Shown here: positions 1 to 7,410 of the stretch, piece by piece
Numbering within the stretch: the stretch's first letter is position 1
How the letters are laid out: each line of letters starts with the position of its first letter
From: Hirschia maritima DSM 19733
GTDB taxonomy: Bacteria > Pseudomonadota > Alphaproteobacteria > Caulobacterales > Hyphomonadaceae
Length of the DNA: 64,000 nucleotides
Direction of reading: 5' to 3'
Assembly (NCBI RefSeq): GCF_000378345.1
Contig: NZ_KB899544.1
Coordinates: 682,001 to 746,000, forward strand
Notes under the pieces: model-generated
Seen by the model: the letters and a program-made list of their open reading frames with translations, nothing else
What the model was told of the DNA's origin: nothing
Database searches by the model: none
Translations under genes and position numbers: made by a program

Positions 1-580
1 AAGGCTCGAACGGTGTTGTTGTTATGCCTTTTAAGTTTAGTTGGTTAGTCCAATTTCCGTTTGAACCTAAGCGTTTCCAACTAGCTCCACCCAGCGCGAG
101 GATCGTTGCATCTGCTGACGTTGTGAATTGACCATCGGAAGTTTTGAAAACTAACTGATCTTTATCGTCCCAACCTTGCCAGTTGTGTTTTGTATAAAGT
201 GTAACGCCAGAACTGCCCAAGCGTTTTAGCCAAGCTCTTAAAAGAGGAGACGCCTTCATCATTTTCGGAAAAACGCGTCCTGTTGTGCCGGTGAAGGTTT
301 CTATACCAAGTTCGGACATCCACTGCGTAACTGCTTCGGCATCGAAATTGGAGACGATTGATTTTAGGAGCTCATTGTTTCCATACCGAGATAGGAATAG
401 TTCTTTTTCTTCCGAATGAGTGATATTGAGGCCGCTTTTTCCCGCCATCAAGAATTTGCGACCAACGCTTGGCATTGAATCGTACAAATCAATTTTTACA
501 TTATGCGCGACAAGTGTCTCAGCTGCCATCAATCCTGCAGGGCCAGCACCGATGATTGCTACACGAGGAGGTTGGGGCAT
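1..580 (-). CDS. HI0933/PP_4765-type flavoprotein, partial (3' end cut by window)
   Basis: The reverse strand from the ATG at 580 stays open to position 1, giving about 193 residues. It begins with a classic FAD-binding Rossmann motif, GAGPAG at residues 11-16, followed by an acidic residue at the end of the second strand (IDLYD). The segment GRKFLMAGKSGLNITHSE matches the conserved glycine-rich stretch of the HI0933-like NAD(P)/FAD-dependent oxidoreductases, and LGGASWKRLGS fits the later part of that domain. These are cytosolic flavoproteins, mostly of unknown substrate. The C-terminal half lies outside the window. No strong ribosome binding site is visible before the ATG. Family is confident; function is unknown. 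Confidence 0.8.
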   Translation of the reverse strand, partial: MPQPPRVAIIGAGPAGLMAAETLVAHNVKIDLYDSMPSVGRKFLMAGKSGLNITHSEEKELFLSRYGNNELLKSIVSNFDAEAVTQWMSELGIETFTGTTGRVFPKMMKASPLLRAWLKRLGSSGVTLYTKHNWQGWDDKDQLVFKTSDGQFTTSADATILALGGASWKRLGSNGNWTNQLNLKGITTTPFEP

Positions 581-645
581 TCTGAAAATACTCTAGTTAG
601 ATAAACTGAGTATCAGCTTTGCCACTCTCAAAAAGTTTAAGCAAC

Positions 646-676
646 GAAAAAGGCAGATTAAGATGACCTGCCTTAT
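646..676 (-). terminator. Rho-independent terminator of the CHMI-like gene
   Basis: AAGGCAG (650-656) pairs with CTGCCTT (668-674). Read on the minus strand the stem is followed by a short T-run, just downstream of the stop codon at 698. Confidence 0.6.
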
Positions 677-697
677 AGGTTGTCATTGCAATAAATG

Positions 698-1033
698 CTA
701 TAAAAGCTTGATGGAATAACCAGGGCTAAGATCATAGACATCTGCGCTTATCGCAACATTTGTCAAACCCAGAGCACATAGTTCATCGACTATGGACGTT
801 GAAAGGTGTTTCTTTTGGTCATCTGTGCGGCCTGCCAGAAAACGTATTGTGACGTGGATCACATCGCGATCATCACGAAGAATTTGATGTTCTACGGGGG
901 TGGCGCGTGTTTTCACTTTTGAGCCGTCAAACAGTTCGCTTTTGATCGCACCATTGTGTGCGGCCTCAACTATTTTTTTTGCGTCGATTTTGTCTGATAA
1001 TCGTTTGGAGTATTCAACGATGCAATCTGGCAT
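698..1033 (-). CDS. 5-carboxymethyl-2-hydroxymuconate isomerase-like tautomerase (copy 1)
   Basis: A protein of 111 residues that starts MPDCIVEYS, the hallmark of the CHMI (HpaF) branch of the tautomerase superfamily. In this family the second-position proline becomes the N-terminal catalytic base after methionine removal. The central H-V-T-I-R-F-L-A-G-R segment and the length also fit. HpaF acts in homoprotocatechuate breakdown, but none of the other hpa genes is nearby, so the real substrate is open. A paralogue at 2414-2752 has the same start and the same strand; a LysR gene and a DUF1330 gene lie between them. Superfamily membership is fairly sure, the specific reaction is not. Confidence 0.75.
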   Translation of the reverse strand: MPDCIVEYSKRLSDKIDAKKIVEAAHNGAIKSELFDGSKVKTRATPVEHQILRDDRDVIHVTIRFLAGRTDDQKKHLSTSIVDELCALGLTNVAISADVYDLSPGYSIKLL

Positions 1034-1150
1034 TTGTTTATCCGTTGTATTGGTATATGCATTTTGTATACCAATTGTGTAGTTCTTCTGCTGGATAAAT
1101 CAAGATAATTGTTGATCCAGCGAACTCAAATGGCAATTGCGTTCCTCGAA

Positions 1151-2032
1151 TTATGAGCCTGTGAAAATCGTTTTCATTTGTTTCATGTGTTTCAAAACGA
1201 TTTTCTTAAAAGCAGTGACCTTAGCAGACGGCCATATATCGGGATGAGCAACCAGCCAGACATCTGAATAAGGTTGAGGAGTTAAGTGTGGCAACCTTTT
1301 TAGTTCAGGCGTTTGGCTTCCTAAAAACAAAGGCATTCGTGCTGCGCCCAAACCTACCTTAGCAGCGCCGTGAATTGCGATCATATCGTCCATTGTATAG
1401 CTGATTTTTGCATTCGGAAATGTCTTTGCAAAACCCGCTGGAAGCGATGAGTAAGCTTTGTAAGTGATGACATGAAATGGGTATGTTGCATCCTTTTCAA
1501 GCTTTTCAACGAGTTCTTTGGAAGCAAACCATGTGTTTTTCTGTTCCGATATACGAAGTCCTTTTAAGGATTCGCCTGGTTTTTTGGACGGGCGAACAGC
1601 AACGTCTGCTTCGCGGCGTGTGAGATCGACAAAATCATTTGTTGCGCGAATATATAGGTCAATATCAGGATAGGCGGATTTGAATTCTTGCAGCACTGGA
1701 AGCAAGAAGTAGTTAATCACAAGCTGAGGGGAGGTTATTGTAAAAGGGCCAGATAGCTTTTTGTCCTTTAGTTGCAATTGACGAAACAAACTATCTTCTG
1801 CTTGTCGCATAGTCTCCGCTTGAGTAGCGACAAGGTGTGCATATTCAGTTGGTTGATAGCCATCTGCGAGCCGTTCAAATAACCGTTCTCCCAAATGTTC
1901 TTCTAGTCTTGCTATGCGGCGGGCTACTGTGGTGTAGGTGACATTTAGTTCGGCAGCAGCTTTCGCCAGCGTTCCATGTTTGATGAGAGCCAGTGTGGTT
2001 TTAAAATCATCCCAATTTGTTTCAGAATTCAT
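1151..2032 (-). CDS. LysR-family transcriptional regulator
   Basis: The N-terminal helix-turn-helix (residues about 10-60, with GTLAKAAAELNVTYTTVARRI) and a LysR-type substrate-binding domain (FTITSPQLVINYFLLPVL onward) identify a LysR regulator of about 293 residues. The frame is open further upstream, but the ATG at 2032 puts the HTH at the usual distance from the N terminus, so I chose it. It is divergent from the DUF1330 gene at 2127, which is the usual geometry for a LysR regulator and its target; an inverted repeat lies between them. The CHMI-like genes on either side are also candidate targets. The effector is unknown. Confidence 0.85.
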   Translation of the reverse strand: MNSETNWDDFKTTLALIKHGTLAKAAAELNVTYTTVARRIARLEEHLGERLFERLADGYQPTEYAHLVATQAETMRQAEDSLFRQLQLKDKKLSGPFTITSPQLVINYFLLPVLQEFKSAYPDIDLYIRATNDFVDLTRREADVAVRPSKKPGESLKGLRISEQKNTWFASKELVEKLEKDATYPFHVITYKAYSSLPAGFAKTFPNAKISYTMDDMIAIHGAAKVGLGAARMPLFLGSQTPELKRLPHLTPQPYSDVWLVAHPDIWPSAKVTAFKKIVLKHMKQMKTIFTGS

Positions 2033-2041
2033 ATGTGCATT

Positions 2042-2062
2042 TTTGCATGTTAAATGTGCAAA
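2042..2062. promoter_or_regulatory. Candidate LysR operator
   Basis: TTTGCA (2042-2047), nine bases, then TGCAAA (2057-2062) form a 21-bp interrupted palindrome 10 bases upstream of the LysR start, in the divergent region with the DUF1330 gene. Its size and symmetry suit a LysR site; the assignment is inference. Confidence 0.35.
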
Positions 2063-2126
2063 GTCACTCATTTTTGTGTGTGGAGCTTGAAAGTAGATTG
2101 TTTGCATAGATTTTGAGGAGGATTAG

Positions 2127-2408
2127 ATGATCTATGCGACTGTAAAACTCACAATCAAAGATGCAGATATGTTTTCTGCGTATGCGGAACGCGCTGGTGA
2201 GGCTTTAAAGAAATATGGAGGTGCGCCCGTTGCGCAATCAAGATCGCCAATGGTGATTGAAGGAAGTGCAGAGGCACCAACTCGCGCGGTTGTTTTAACA
2301 TTCCCAGACAAAGAGAGTGCGTTGGGATGGATTAATGATCCAGAATTTGCGGAAGTTCATGCGTTGCGTGCAGGTTCCGGGCAATCTGAAATTATCTTAC
2401 TTGCCTAG
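2127..2408 (+). CDS. DUF1330/YciI-like small dimeric alpha-beta barrel protein
   Basis: A 93-residue protein that begins MIYATVKLTIKD and ends with a conserved region around PDKESALGWINDPEF. This is the pattern of DUF1330-type ferredoxin-like proteins, small cytosolic dimers of mostly unknown function. A strong GAGGAG ribosome binding site precedes the ATG. It is divergent from the LysR gene and convergent with the second CHMI-like gene (only five bases between stops), and may be regulated by that LysR protein. Confident as a gene; function unknown. Confidence 0.75.
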   Translation: MIYATVKLTIKDADMFSAYAERAGEALKKYGGAPVAQSRSPMVIEGSAEAPTRAVVLTFPDKESALGWINDPEFAEVHALRAGSGQSEIILLA

Positions 2409-2413
2409 AATAT

Positions 2414-2752
2414 TTAGCAAATAGCTTTTGTATAGGATTGAGACAATTCTTGCACATCTACTGTGAACGTAACTTGCTTGAGAGCCAGTTTTTGCAATCC
2501 AGAAATGATTGTTTCGGCAAGCTGTTTCTTTTGCTTATCGGTCCTGCCGGGAAGAATTGATGCAGTGATGTGAATGAAATGTGGGTTGCCATCATGTGCG
2601 GTGTGGTAATTGTAGGCAATTGCACGTGTTTTGACTGTTTCTGGACTAAATAATCCAGAAGCGATGGTGTGCTCTTGAACGTTCTCAACTAGCTGGTTGG
2701 GATCTAACTTGTTTTCTAATGAGGCAGAGTATTCAATCGTACAATTTGGCAT
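2414..2752 (-). CDS. 5-carboxymethyl-2-hydroxymuconate isomerase-like tautomerase (copy 2)
   Basis: The start is set at the ATG at 2752, giving a protein that begins MPNCTIEYS with the catalytic Pro in second position; a frame extending 11 codons further upstream would bury this proline and run into the icd terminator. The product is about 112 residues and parallels the copy at 698-1033 throughout (shared VKTRA and PGRTDKQKK-type segments). The two copies differ clearly, so this is an old duplication and not a recent repeat. Substrate unknown. Confidence 0.75.
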   Translation of the reverse strand: MPNCTIEYSASLENKLDPNQLVENVQEHTIASGLFSPETVKTRAIAYNYHTAHDGNPHFIHITASILPGRTDKQKKQLAETIISGLQKLALKQVTFTVDVQELSQSYTKAIC

Positions 2753-2771
2753 ATCTAGTTTCGTAATAGTT

Positions 2772-2808
2772 GAAAAAAACGGCAACCTATTAAGGCTGCC
2801 GTTTTCTT
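2772..2808 (-). terminator. Terminator of icd
   Basis: AAAACGGCAACCT pairs with AAGGCTGCCGTTTT with one mismatch, forming a long stem. On the minus strand it is followed by a run of T, 23 bases after the icd stop. Confidence 0.75.
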
Positions 2809-2830
2809 TTTACATCAGTATAGCTAGGGC

Positions 2831-4057
2831 TTAGAAGCCAGCTTTAGACATTGCTTCTTGGAAGTTTGTTGCAACTTTGTCGATAAAGCCTTCAGTTGTC
2901 AGCCATGATTGGTCTGCGCCAACTAGAAGTGCCAAGTCTTTTGTCATGTGACCTGATTCAACAGTTGAAATAACTGTGTCTTCAAGAAGTTGAGCAAAAT
3001 CCATAACTTTCTGGTTGCCGTCCATGCGGCCACGGTGACCTAGACCACGTGTCCATGCAAAGATTGAAGCGATTGAGTTTGTAGAAGTTGCTTCACCGCG
3101 TTGGTGTGCACGGTAGTGACGTGTCACTGTACCGTGAGCTGCTTCAGCTTCAACAGTTTTCCCATCTGGAGTCATAAGAACAGAAGTCATAAGACCTAGT
3201 GAACCGTAACCTTGTGCAACTGTATCTGACTGCACGTCACCATCATAGTTTTTACAAGCCCAAACATATCCACCAGACCACTTCATAGCTGCAGCAACCA
3301 TGTCATCGATCAAGCGGTGCTCGTATGTTCCGCCAAATTCTGCGAATTTGTCAGCAAACTCGTTGTCGAATACTTCTTGGAAGATGTCTTTAAAACGACC
3401 ATCATACTTTTTCATGATTGTGTTTTTAGTAGACAAGTAAACAGGCCATTTGCGTTGTAGGCCGTAATTCATTGAAGCGCGTGCAAAGTCACGGATAGAA
3501 TCGTCAAGGTTGTACATACCCATGGCGATACCAGCTTCTGGGAAGTCGTAGATTTCTTTTTCGATTGTTTCGCCGCCTTCTGAAGCTTCCCACTTCATTG
3601 TCAGCTTACCTTTACCAGGTACCAGGAAATCTGTTGCGCGGTATTGGTCACCAAATGCATGACGACCGATAACAACAGGTTTCGTCCAACCTGGAACAAG
3701 GCGAGGAACATTTTGGATTACGATTGGTTCACGGAAAACAACACCACCAAGAATGTTACGGATAGTTCCGTTTGGTGAACGCCACATTTGTTTAAGACCA
3801 AATTCTTCAACACGGCCTTCATCTGGAGTGATCGTCGCACATTTAACAGCAACACCGTATTTCTTTGTTGCTTCAGCAGCATCAACAGTGATCTGGTCGT
3901 CTGTTTCGTCACGTTTTTCAACAGATAGGTCGAAGTATTTAAGATCAACATCAAGGTATGGAAGGATAAGACGATCTTTGATCATCGCCCAGATGATGCG
4001 TGTCATCTCATCACCATCCATTTCGACGATTGGGTTATCTACCTTAATCACGGCCAT
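2831..4057 (-). CDS. icd: NADP-dependent isocitrate dehydrogenase
   Basis: 408 residues of the homodimeric, eukaryotic-like NADP-IDH type, typical in length for alphaproteobacteria. It oxidatively decarboxylates isocitrate to 2-oxoglutarate with NADPH production in the TCA cycle. Substrate-binding SPNGTIRN lies at residues 94-101, and [14 protein letters not shown] (about 131-144) carries further substrate-binding arginines. The later [13 protein letters not shown] region is also characteristic of this type. It is transcribed alone, with its own terminator at 2772-2808. Codon use is strongly biased (for example CGT for Arg), consistent with high expression. Confidence 0.97.
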   Translation of the reverse strand: MAVIKVDNPIVEMDGDEMTRIIWAMIKDRLILPYLDVDLKYFDLSVEKRDETDDQITVDAAEATKKYGVAVKCATITPDEGRVEEFGLKQMWRSPNGTIRNILGGVVFREPIVIQNVPRLVPGWTKPVVIGRHAFGDQYRATDFLVPGKGKLTMKWEASEGGETIEKEIYDFPEAGIAMGMYNLDDSIRDFARASMNYGLQRKWPVYLSTKNTIMKKYDGRFKDIFQEVFDNEFADKFAEFGGTYEHRLIDDMVAAAMKWSGGYVWACKNYDGDVQSDTVAQGYGSLGLMTSVLMTPDGKTVEAEAAHGTVTRHYRAHQRGEATSTNSIASIFAWTRGLGHRGRMDGNQKVMDFAQLLEDTVISTVESGHMTKDLALLVGADQSWLTTEGFIDKVATNFQEAMSKAGF

Positions 4058-4308
4058 GTTAATATCCTTCTGTAGTTTATCCGTGTGAAAGGAATGGGTT
4101 TCCCTTCACGAGCTGTAATTTGCGACTTGCTATAGCAGAGGGAGCACACCCGTCAAAGGAGAAGTGCCAAACTTGTGCAAAAGTGCGACCTTTAGCGGTG
4201 GATTTTTACGGTTTTCGGGTGTGGAGATATCGAAGTGGTGTTGACATTTATCGAAAAACGATAAATGTTGAGTGCGTCAGTTCACAACTCGTCTTTGGAG
4301 AATGCCTC

Positions 4309-5316
4309 ATGTCTCGCAAAATTGCACCTCTTTTTTTATCAGTTGCCAGTCTCGCCTTAGTTGCAGCATGCTCCGCCGATGCAGAGCCACCTGTAAGGTC
4401 CTCTTCTGTTGATGAGGAAATTAAGTCTTCTGGTTTAGTCGAAGTAAAAGATTTCACGGGTCTGGTAATTGTAAAAACCGGCCCAGGCATGAAATTCGAT
4501 GCCAAACTAACTGATGGTGAGTTGGTGAAATCTGGTAAGATCGATAAACCAACAATTGATTTGAAATCCAACTACATCTTGGTTTCAGGCGATGAAGACT
4601 TGAAGATCAAGCAATGTAAATCGAACAATGGAAAATATCAGCTGAAGCTTAAAGGTGATAAACTTCGTTCATTAGATGCTTTCCCTCGTCTAGAAATTAC
4701 GATGCCTTCAGATGCCAATATAGATCTAAACCTTGATTCAGGGTTAGCTAAAGTTGGGGATGTTCATTCCACCGCAGTCACAATAAATGGATGTGGAGAT
4801 GTACATTTACAAAACGTCTCGGGACACTTTATGACAACAATAAATGGAAGTGGTGATGTTGAGGCCAAAGATGTCGGTAATTTTTCAGCTGAAATCCGAG
4901 GGTCTGGAGATGTAATTGTTGGTGACGTTTCTGGAAAAGCTGTTTCGGATGTAAAAGGTTCCGGTGATATTGAGATGGGCCATGTAGATGGCGAATTCTA
5001 TGCTTCGATCAAAGGATCTGGAGACATTCTCTCCAAAAGCGCTCATTCAAAAGCCATCATTGAAATAAAAGGTTCCGGTGATGTTGAGATTGGCCAAGGC
5101 AGTTTTAGCCTGGCCGATGTAAACATAGCTGGTTCTGGAGACGTGTTAATTGATGCGACCGTAACAGATCTAAATGTGAATATCCGAGGATCAGGAGATG
5201 TCGAAGTGGATTCATTGTCCGGTGACATCACAGGTAGTTTGCGTGGTTCAGGTGATTTGGTCGTTGATGGCGAAAGAGTGATCTACAAGGATGGTAGCTG
5301 GTATTTCAGACACTAG
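4309..5316 (+). CDS. Lipoprotein with nine GSGD solenoid repeats (DUF2807-like)
   Basis: The start at 4309 follows GGAG and gives a 335-residue protein with a lipoprotein signal (lipobox LVAAC, Cys at residue 21); a longer frame from 4120 would bury this signal. After a non-repetitive region, nine consecutive units begin at about residue 161, each opening with G-[SC]-G-D-[VIL] and 18-20 residues long. This matches the putative auto-transporter adhesin/GIN (DUF2807) family, which folds as a right-handed parallel beta solenoid. It would be anchored in the outer membrane or at its periplasmic face. It stands alone between icd and a methyltransferase. Function unknown; an envelope or surface role is inferred. 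Confidence 0.8.
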   Translation: MSRKIAPLFLSVASLALVAACSADAEPPVRSSSVDEEIKSSGLVEVKDFTGLVIVKTGPGMKFDAKLTDGELVKSGKIDKPTIDLKSNYILVSGDEDLKIKQCKSNNGKYQLKLKGDKLRSLDAFPRLEITMPSDANIDLNLDSGLAKVGDVHSTAVTINGCGDVHLQNVSGHFMTTINGSGDVEAKDVGNFSAEIRGSGDVIVGDVSGKAVSDVKGSGDIEMGHVDGEFYASIKGSGDILSKSAHSKAIIEIKGSGDVEIGQGSFSLADVNIAGSGDVLIDATVTDLNVNIRGSGDVEVDSLSGDITGSLRGSGDLVVDGERVIYKDGSWYFRH

Positions 5317-5361
5317 TAAATTTCATTTCAAACTTCCTCCCCATTTGAAAGATCCTCTGTG

Positions 5362-5988
5362 ATGAGTACATCGCCTAAATTTTGGAATAAGGCTGCCGCA
5401 GGTTATGCCAAACGACCAATCGATAACATTGAATCCTATGAGCACACCTTATCGAGAACTAGATCATATCTTAATTCGGGGCAGCGGGTTCTGGAGATTG
5501 GGTGCGGTACCGGTTCAACAGCTTTATTGCTAGCGCATGAAGTAGAACACTTTACTGCCGCCGATTATTCCAGTGAGATGATCAACATCGGAATTGAAAA
5601 AGCTCAAAACCAAGGTGTAACAAACTTGGAGTTTTTGAATGCGGATGTGTTTGATGATCGCCTTGTAACTGGAGGTTATGATGTTGTCATGGCGCATAAC
5701 CTATTACACCTTTTGGAAAATATTCCACAAACAATTGCTCGTGTGAGTGAGCTTCTAAAACCGGAAGGTGTTTTCATCAGTAAAACGCCATGCATCGCAG
5801 ATCGAATGGCATATATGATGCCATTGATCGCAGTGATGCGATGGATTGGAAAAGCTCCTTACGTGGATTCTCTAAAATCAGCTCACTTGGAGAGCATGAT
5901 AGAGGATGAGAATTTCGAAATTGTTGAGGCGAGTTCTTTTTCCCAAAAAGCCATTAGCCGCTATATAGTTGCTAAGAAGAAGCACTAA
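5362..5988 (+). CDS. Class I SAM-dependent methyltransferase
   Basis: About 208 residues with SAM-binding motif I (VLEIGCGTG near residue 45), an acidic motif II region (FTAADYSSEMI) and the GYDVVMAHNLLHLL segment of post-motif I. This is the UbiE/Methyltransf_11 kind of fold. The start could be GTG at 5359 or ATG at 5362. It sits 42 bases after the GSGD lipoprotein and could be co-transcribed with it. Substrate cannot be told from the sequence. Confidence 0.8.
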   Translation: MSTSPKFWNKAAAGYAKRPIDNIESYEHTLSRTRSYLNSGQRVLEIGCGTGSTALLLAHEVEHFTAADYSSEMINIGIEKAQNQGVTNLEFLNADVFDDRLVTGGYDVVMAHNLLHLLENIPQTIARVSELLKPEGVFISKTPCIADRMAYMMPLIAVMRWIGKAPYVDSLKSAHLESMIEDENFEIVEASSFSQKAISRYIVAKKKH

Positions 5989-6060
5989 CGATCAAAACTG
6001 TTACATGGATTGAATGCTATTCAAGAAGCTTGGAGTAGCAGAAACCAATTAAGTCTTGAC

Positions 6061-6090
6061 GAGGGCAGCCAGAAAATGGTTGCCCTTTTT
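6061..6090 (+). terminator. Hairpin with T-run immediately ahead of trmJ
   Basis: AGGGCAGCC (6062-6070) pairs with GGTTGCCCT (one G-T pair), loop AGAAAAT, followed by T-rich sequence. It would end the methyltransferase transcript, but it stops within about three bases of the trmJ start codon, so it could also act as an attenuator. Confidence 0.65.
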
Positions 6091-6092
6091 GT

Positions 6093-6854
6093 ATGAGTGA
6101 AATGAATTTGCAAAACCATCCCGCAATAATTCTTGTTTGTCCCCAAATGGGAGAAAACATAGGTGCCGCCGCGCGCGTCATGGCCAATTTTGGTCTCAAG
6201 GATCTTCGTGTCATCAATCCTCGTGATGGGTGGCCGAATGAGAAAGCTAGAACAATGAGTGCTGGAGCCTTTGATTGGGGCGTAAATGCTCAAGTGTTTG
6301 AGACATTAGAGGCGGGGCTGTCAGATTTATCATATGTGCTAGCAACAACTGCGAGACCCCGTGGAATGGAAAAGCCGGTTTTCAATGCTGAAGAGGGCAT
6401 TGGTGCACTTAAATCTCGTTCTGATGTAAAAGTGGGGGTAATGTTTGGGGCAGAAAAAGCCGGGCTTTTGAATGAAGATGTAGCCTTAGCAGATGGTATT
6501 TTGACTTATCCTGTCGATCGTAGTTTTTCGTCATTAAATCTGGCTCAGGCTGTTGGGGTGTTTGCGCATGCGTGGGCAGCTTCGACGATTGAAGGAGAAG
6601 CAAGAGAAGAGTTTGCTGGTGTTGGTGAGGTCGCTGACCGCGATCAGCTTGTTCGCATGTTCGAACATTTTGAAGATGAGTTGGATCGAGCTGGATTTTT
6701 CTTTCCTGAAGAAAAACGTACAGTCATGACGCAGAATTTGAGAAACGCCTTTGTCCGAGCGGAATGGACTCAGCAAGAAGTACAAACTTTTCGAGGCGCT
6801 ATTAAAGCATTGGCTTTAGGTCGGGGAAAAGCGCGGATTGAACGCAAAGGCTAA
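6093..6854 (+). CDS. trmJ: tRNA (cytidine/uridine-2'-O-)-methyltransferase, TrmJ/TrmH type
   Basis: 253 residues of the SPOUT (TrmH) superfamily. The N-terminal N-I-G-A-A-A-R-V-M-A-N-F-G motif, central GVMFGAEKAGL and the C-terminal knot motif FSSLNLAQAVGVFAHAW are the three diagnostic blocks. TrmJ 2'-O-methylates position 32 of the tRNA anticodon loop using SAM. The C-terminal extension (about residues 165-253) is typical of the bacterial TrmJ subgroup. No Shine-Dalgarno sequence precedes the ATG; an intrinsic-terminator-like hairpin does. Its 3' end overlaps the convergent ICMT-like gene by four bases. Confidence 0.88.
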   Translation: MSEMNLQNHPAIILVCPQMGENIGAAARVMANFGLKDLRVINPRDGWPNEKARTMSAGAFDWGVNAQVFETLEAGLSDLSYVLATTARPRGMEKPVFNAEEGIGALKSRSDVKVGVMFGAEKAGLLNEDVALADGILTYPVDRSFSSLNLAQAVGVFAHAWAASTIEGEAREEFAGVGEVADRDQLVRMFEHFEDELDRAGFFFPEEKRTVMTQNLRNAFVRAEWTQQEVQTFRGAIKALALGRGKARIERKG

Positions 6855-7303
6855 ATCCAGCGTCGAACACGAGATTTGTATTTTTGAAATTCACTACCAA
6901 ATATGCGTTCAGCATCACGTTCTTCGTGCGGAATGTACCAGTTGTTGGCCAGGATGAAAAACACAATTACGCATGCAAAACAACTCGCTTGATTAAAATA
7001 AAACACTGCCCCTAGAAGAGCGATTAGAAATCCCAAATATATGGGATTGCGTGTAATTCTGTAGATCCCGATTGTGATTAGATTATTGGGTTCTTTAAAG
7101 GCTTCGATGTTGGTTTGGTGGTGTCTGAATTGAAAAGCTGAAATCAACATAATAAACAGGCTGAACACTGAAAGTGCGACCCAAATAATCGTGCTTACCT
7201 GCATTGAAACAAGTGGTTGAGACGGAATCAATTGTTTTAGGAATTTCATTGCCAGAATACACATAACAAAGTGCAGAGGTGGTAATTTCAATATGTGAAG
7301 CAT
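6851..7303 (-). CDS. Isoprenylcysteine carboxyl methyltransferase (ICMT/PEMT)-family membrane protein
   Basis: 150 residues with about four hydrophobic segments and the family signature near the C terminus: GIYRITRNPIYLG, then NWYIPHEERDAERIFG and F-x-x-Y-x-x-x-V-R-R-W. This is the SAM-dependent integral membrane methyltransferase fold shared by ICMT and phospholipid methyltransferases; bacterial members have varied or unknown substrates. It is divergent from sdaA and overlaps the trmJ stop by four bases. Confidence 0.8.
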   Translation of the reverse strand: MLHILKLPPLHFVMCILAMKFLKQLIPSQPLVSMQVSTIIWVALSVFSLFIMLISAFQFRHHQTNIEAFKEPNNLITIGIYRITRNPIYLGFLIALLGAVFYFNQASCFACVIVFFILANNWYIPHEERDAERIFGSEFQKYKSRVRRWI

Positions 7304-7342
7304 TGTCGACCCAGTGCGAATTTGTAAAATAATATTTGGTGT

Positions 7343-7374
7343 CTCACCTTAGGTGAGCGTATAAAAATTTTATA
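7343..7374. promoter_or_regulatory. Two adjacent perfect palindromes upstream of sdaA
   Basis: CTCACCT-T-AGGTGAG (7343-7357) is a perfect 7+1+7 palindrome. It is followed two bases later by TATAAAA-A-TTTTATA (7360-7374), also a perfect 7+1+7 palindrome that may contain a -10 element. They lie 37-68 bases ahead of the sdaA start, between it and the divergent ICMT-like gene. An operator role is inference. Confidence 0.4.
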
Positions 7375-7410
7375 AAAAGACAAAATATAAAAAATCGGGA
7401 CACAACAATA

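Noticed and set aside
4789-5260. Recurring GGTTCTGGAGATGT-like DNA every 54-60 bases, first taken as a CRISPR-like or tandem DNA repeat
   Set aside because: The repetition is at the protein level (GSGD turns) with silent differences between copies, no spacers, and lies within one coding frame.
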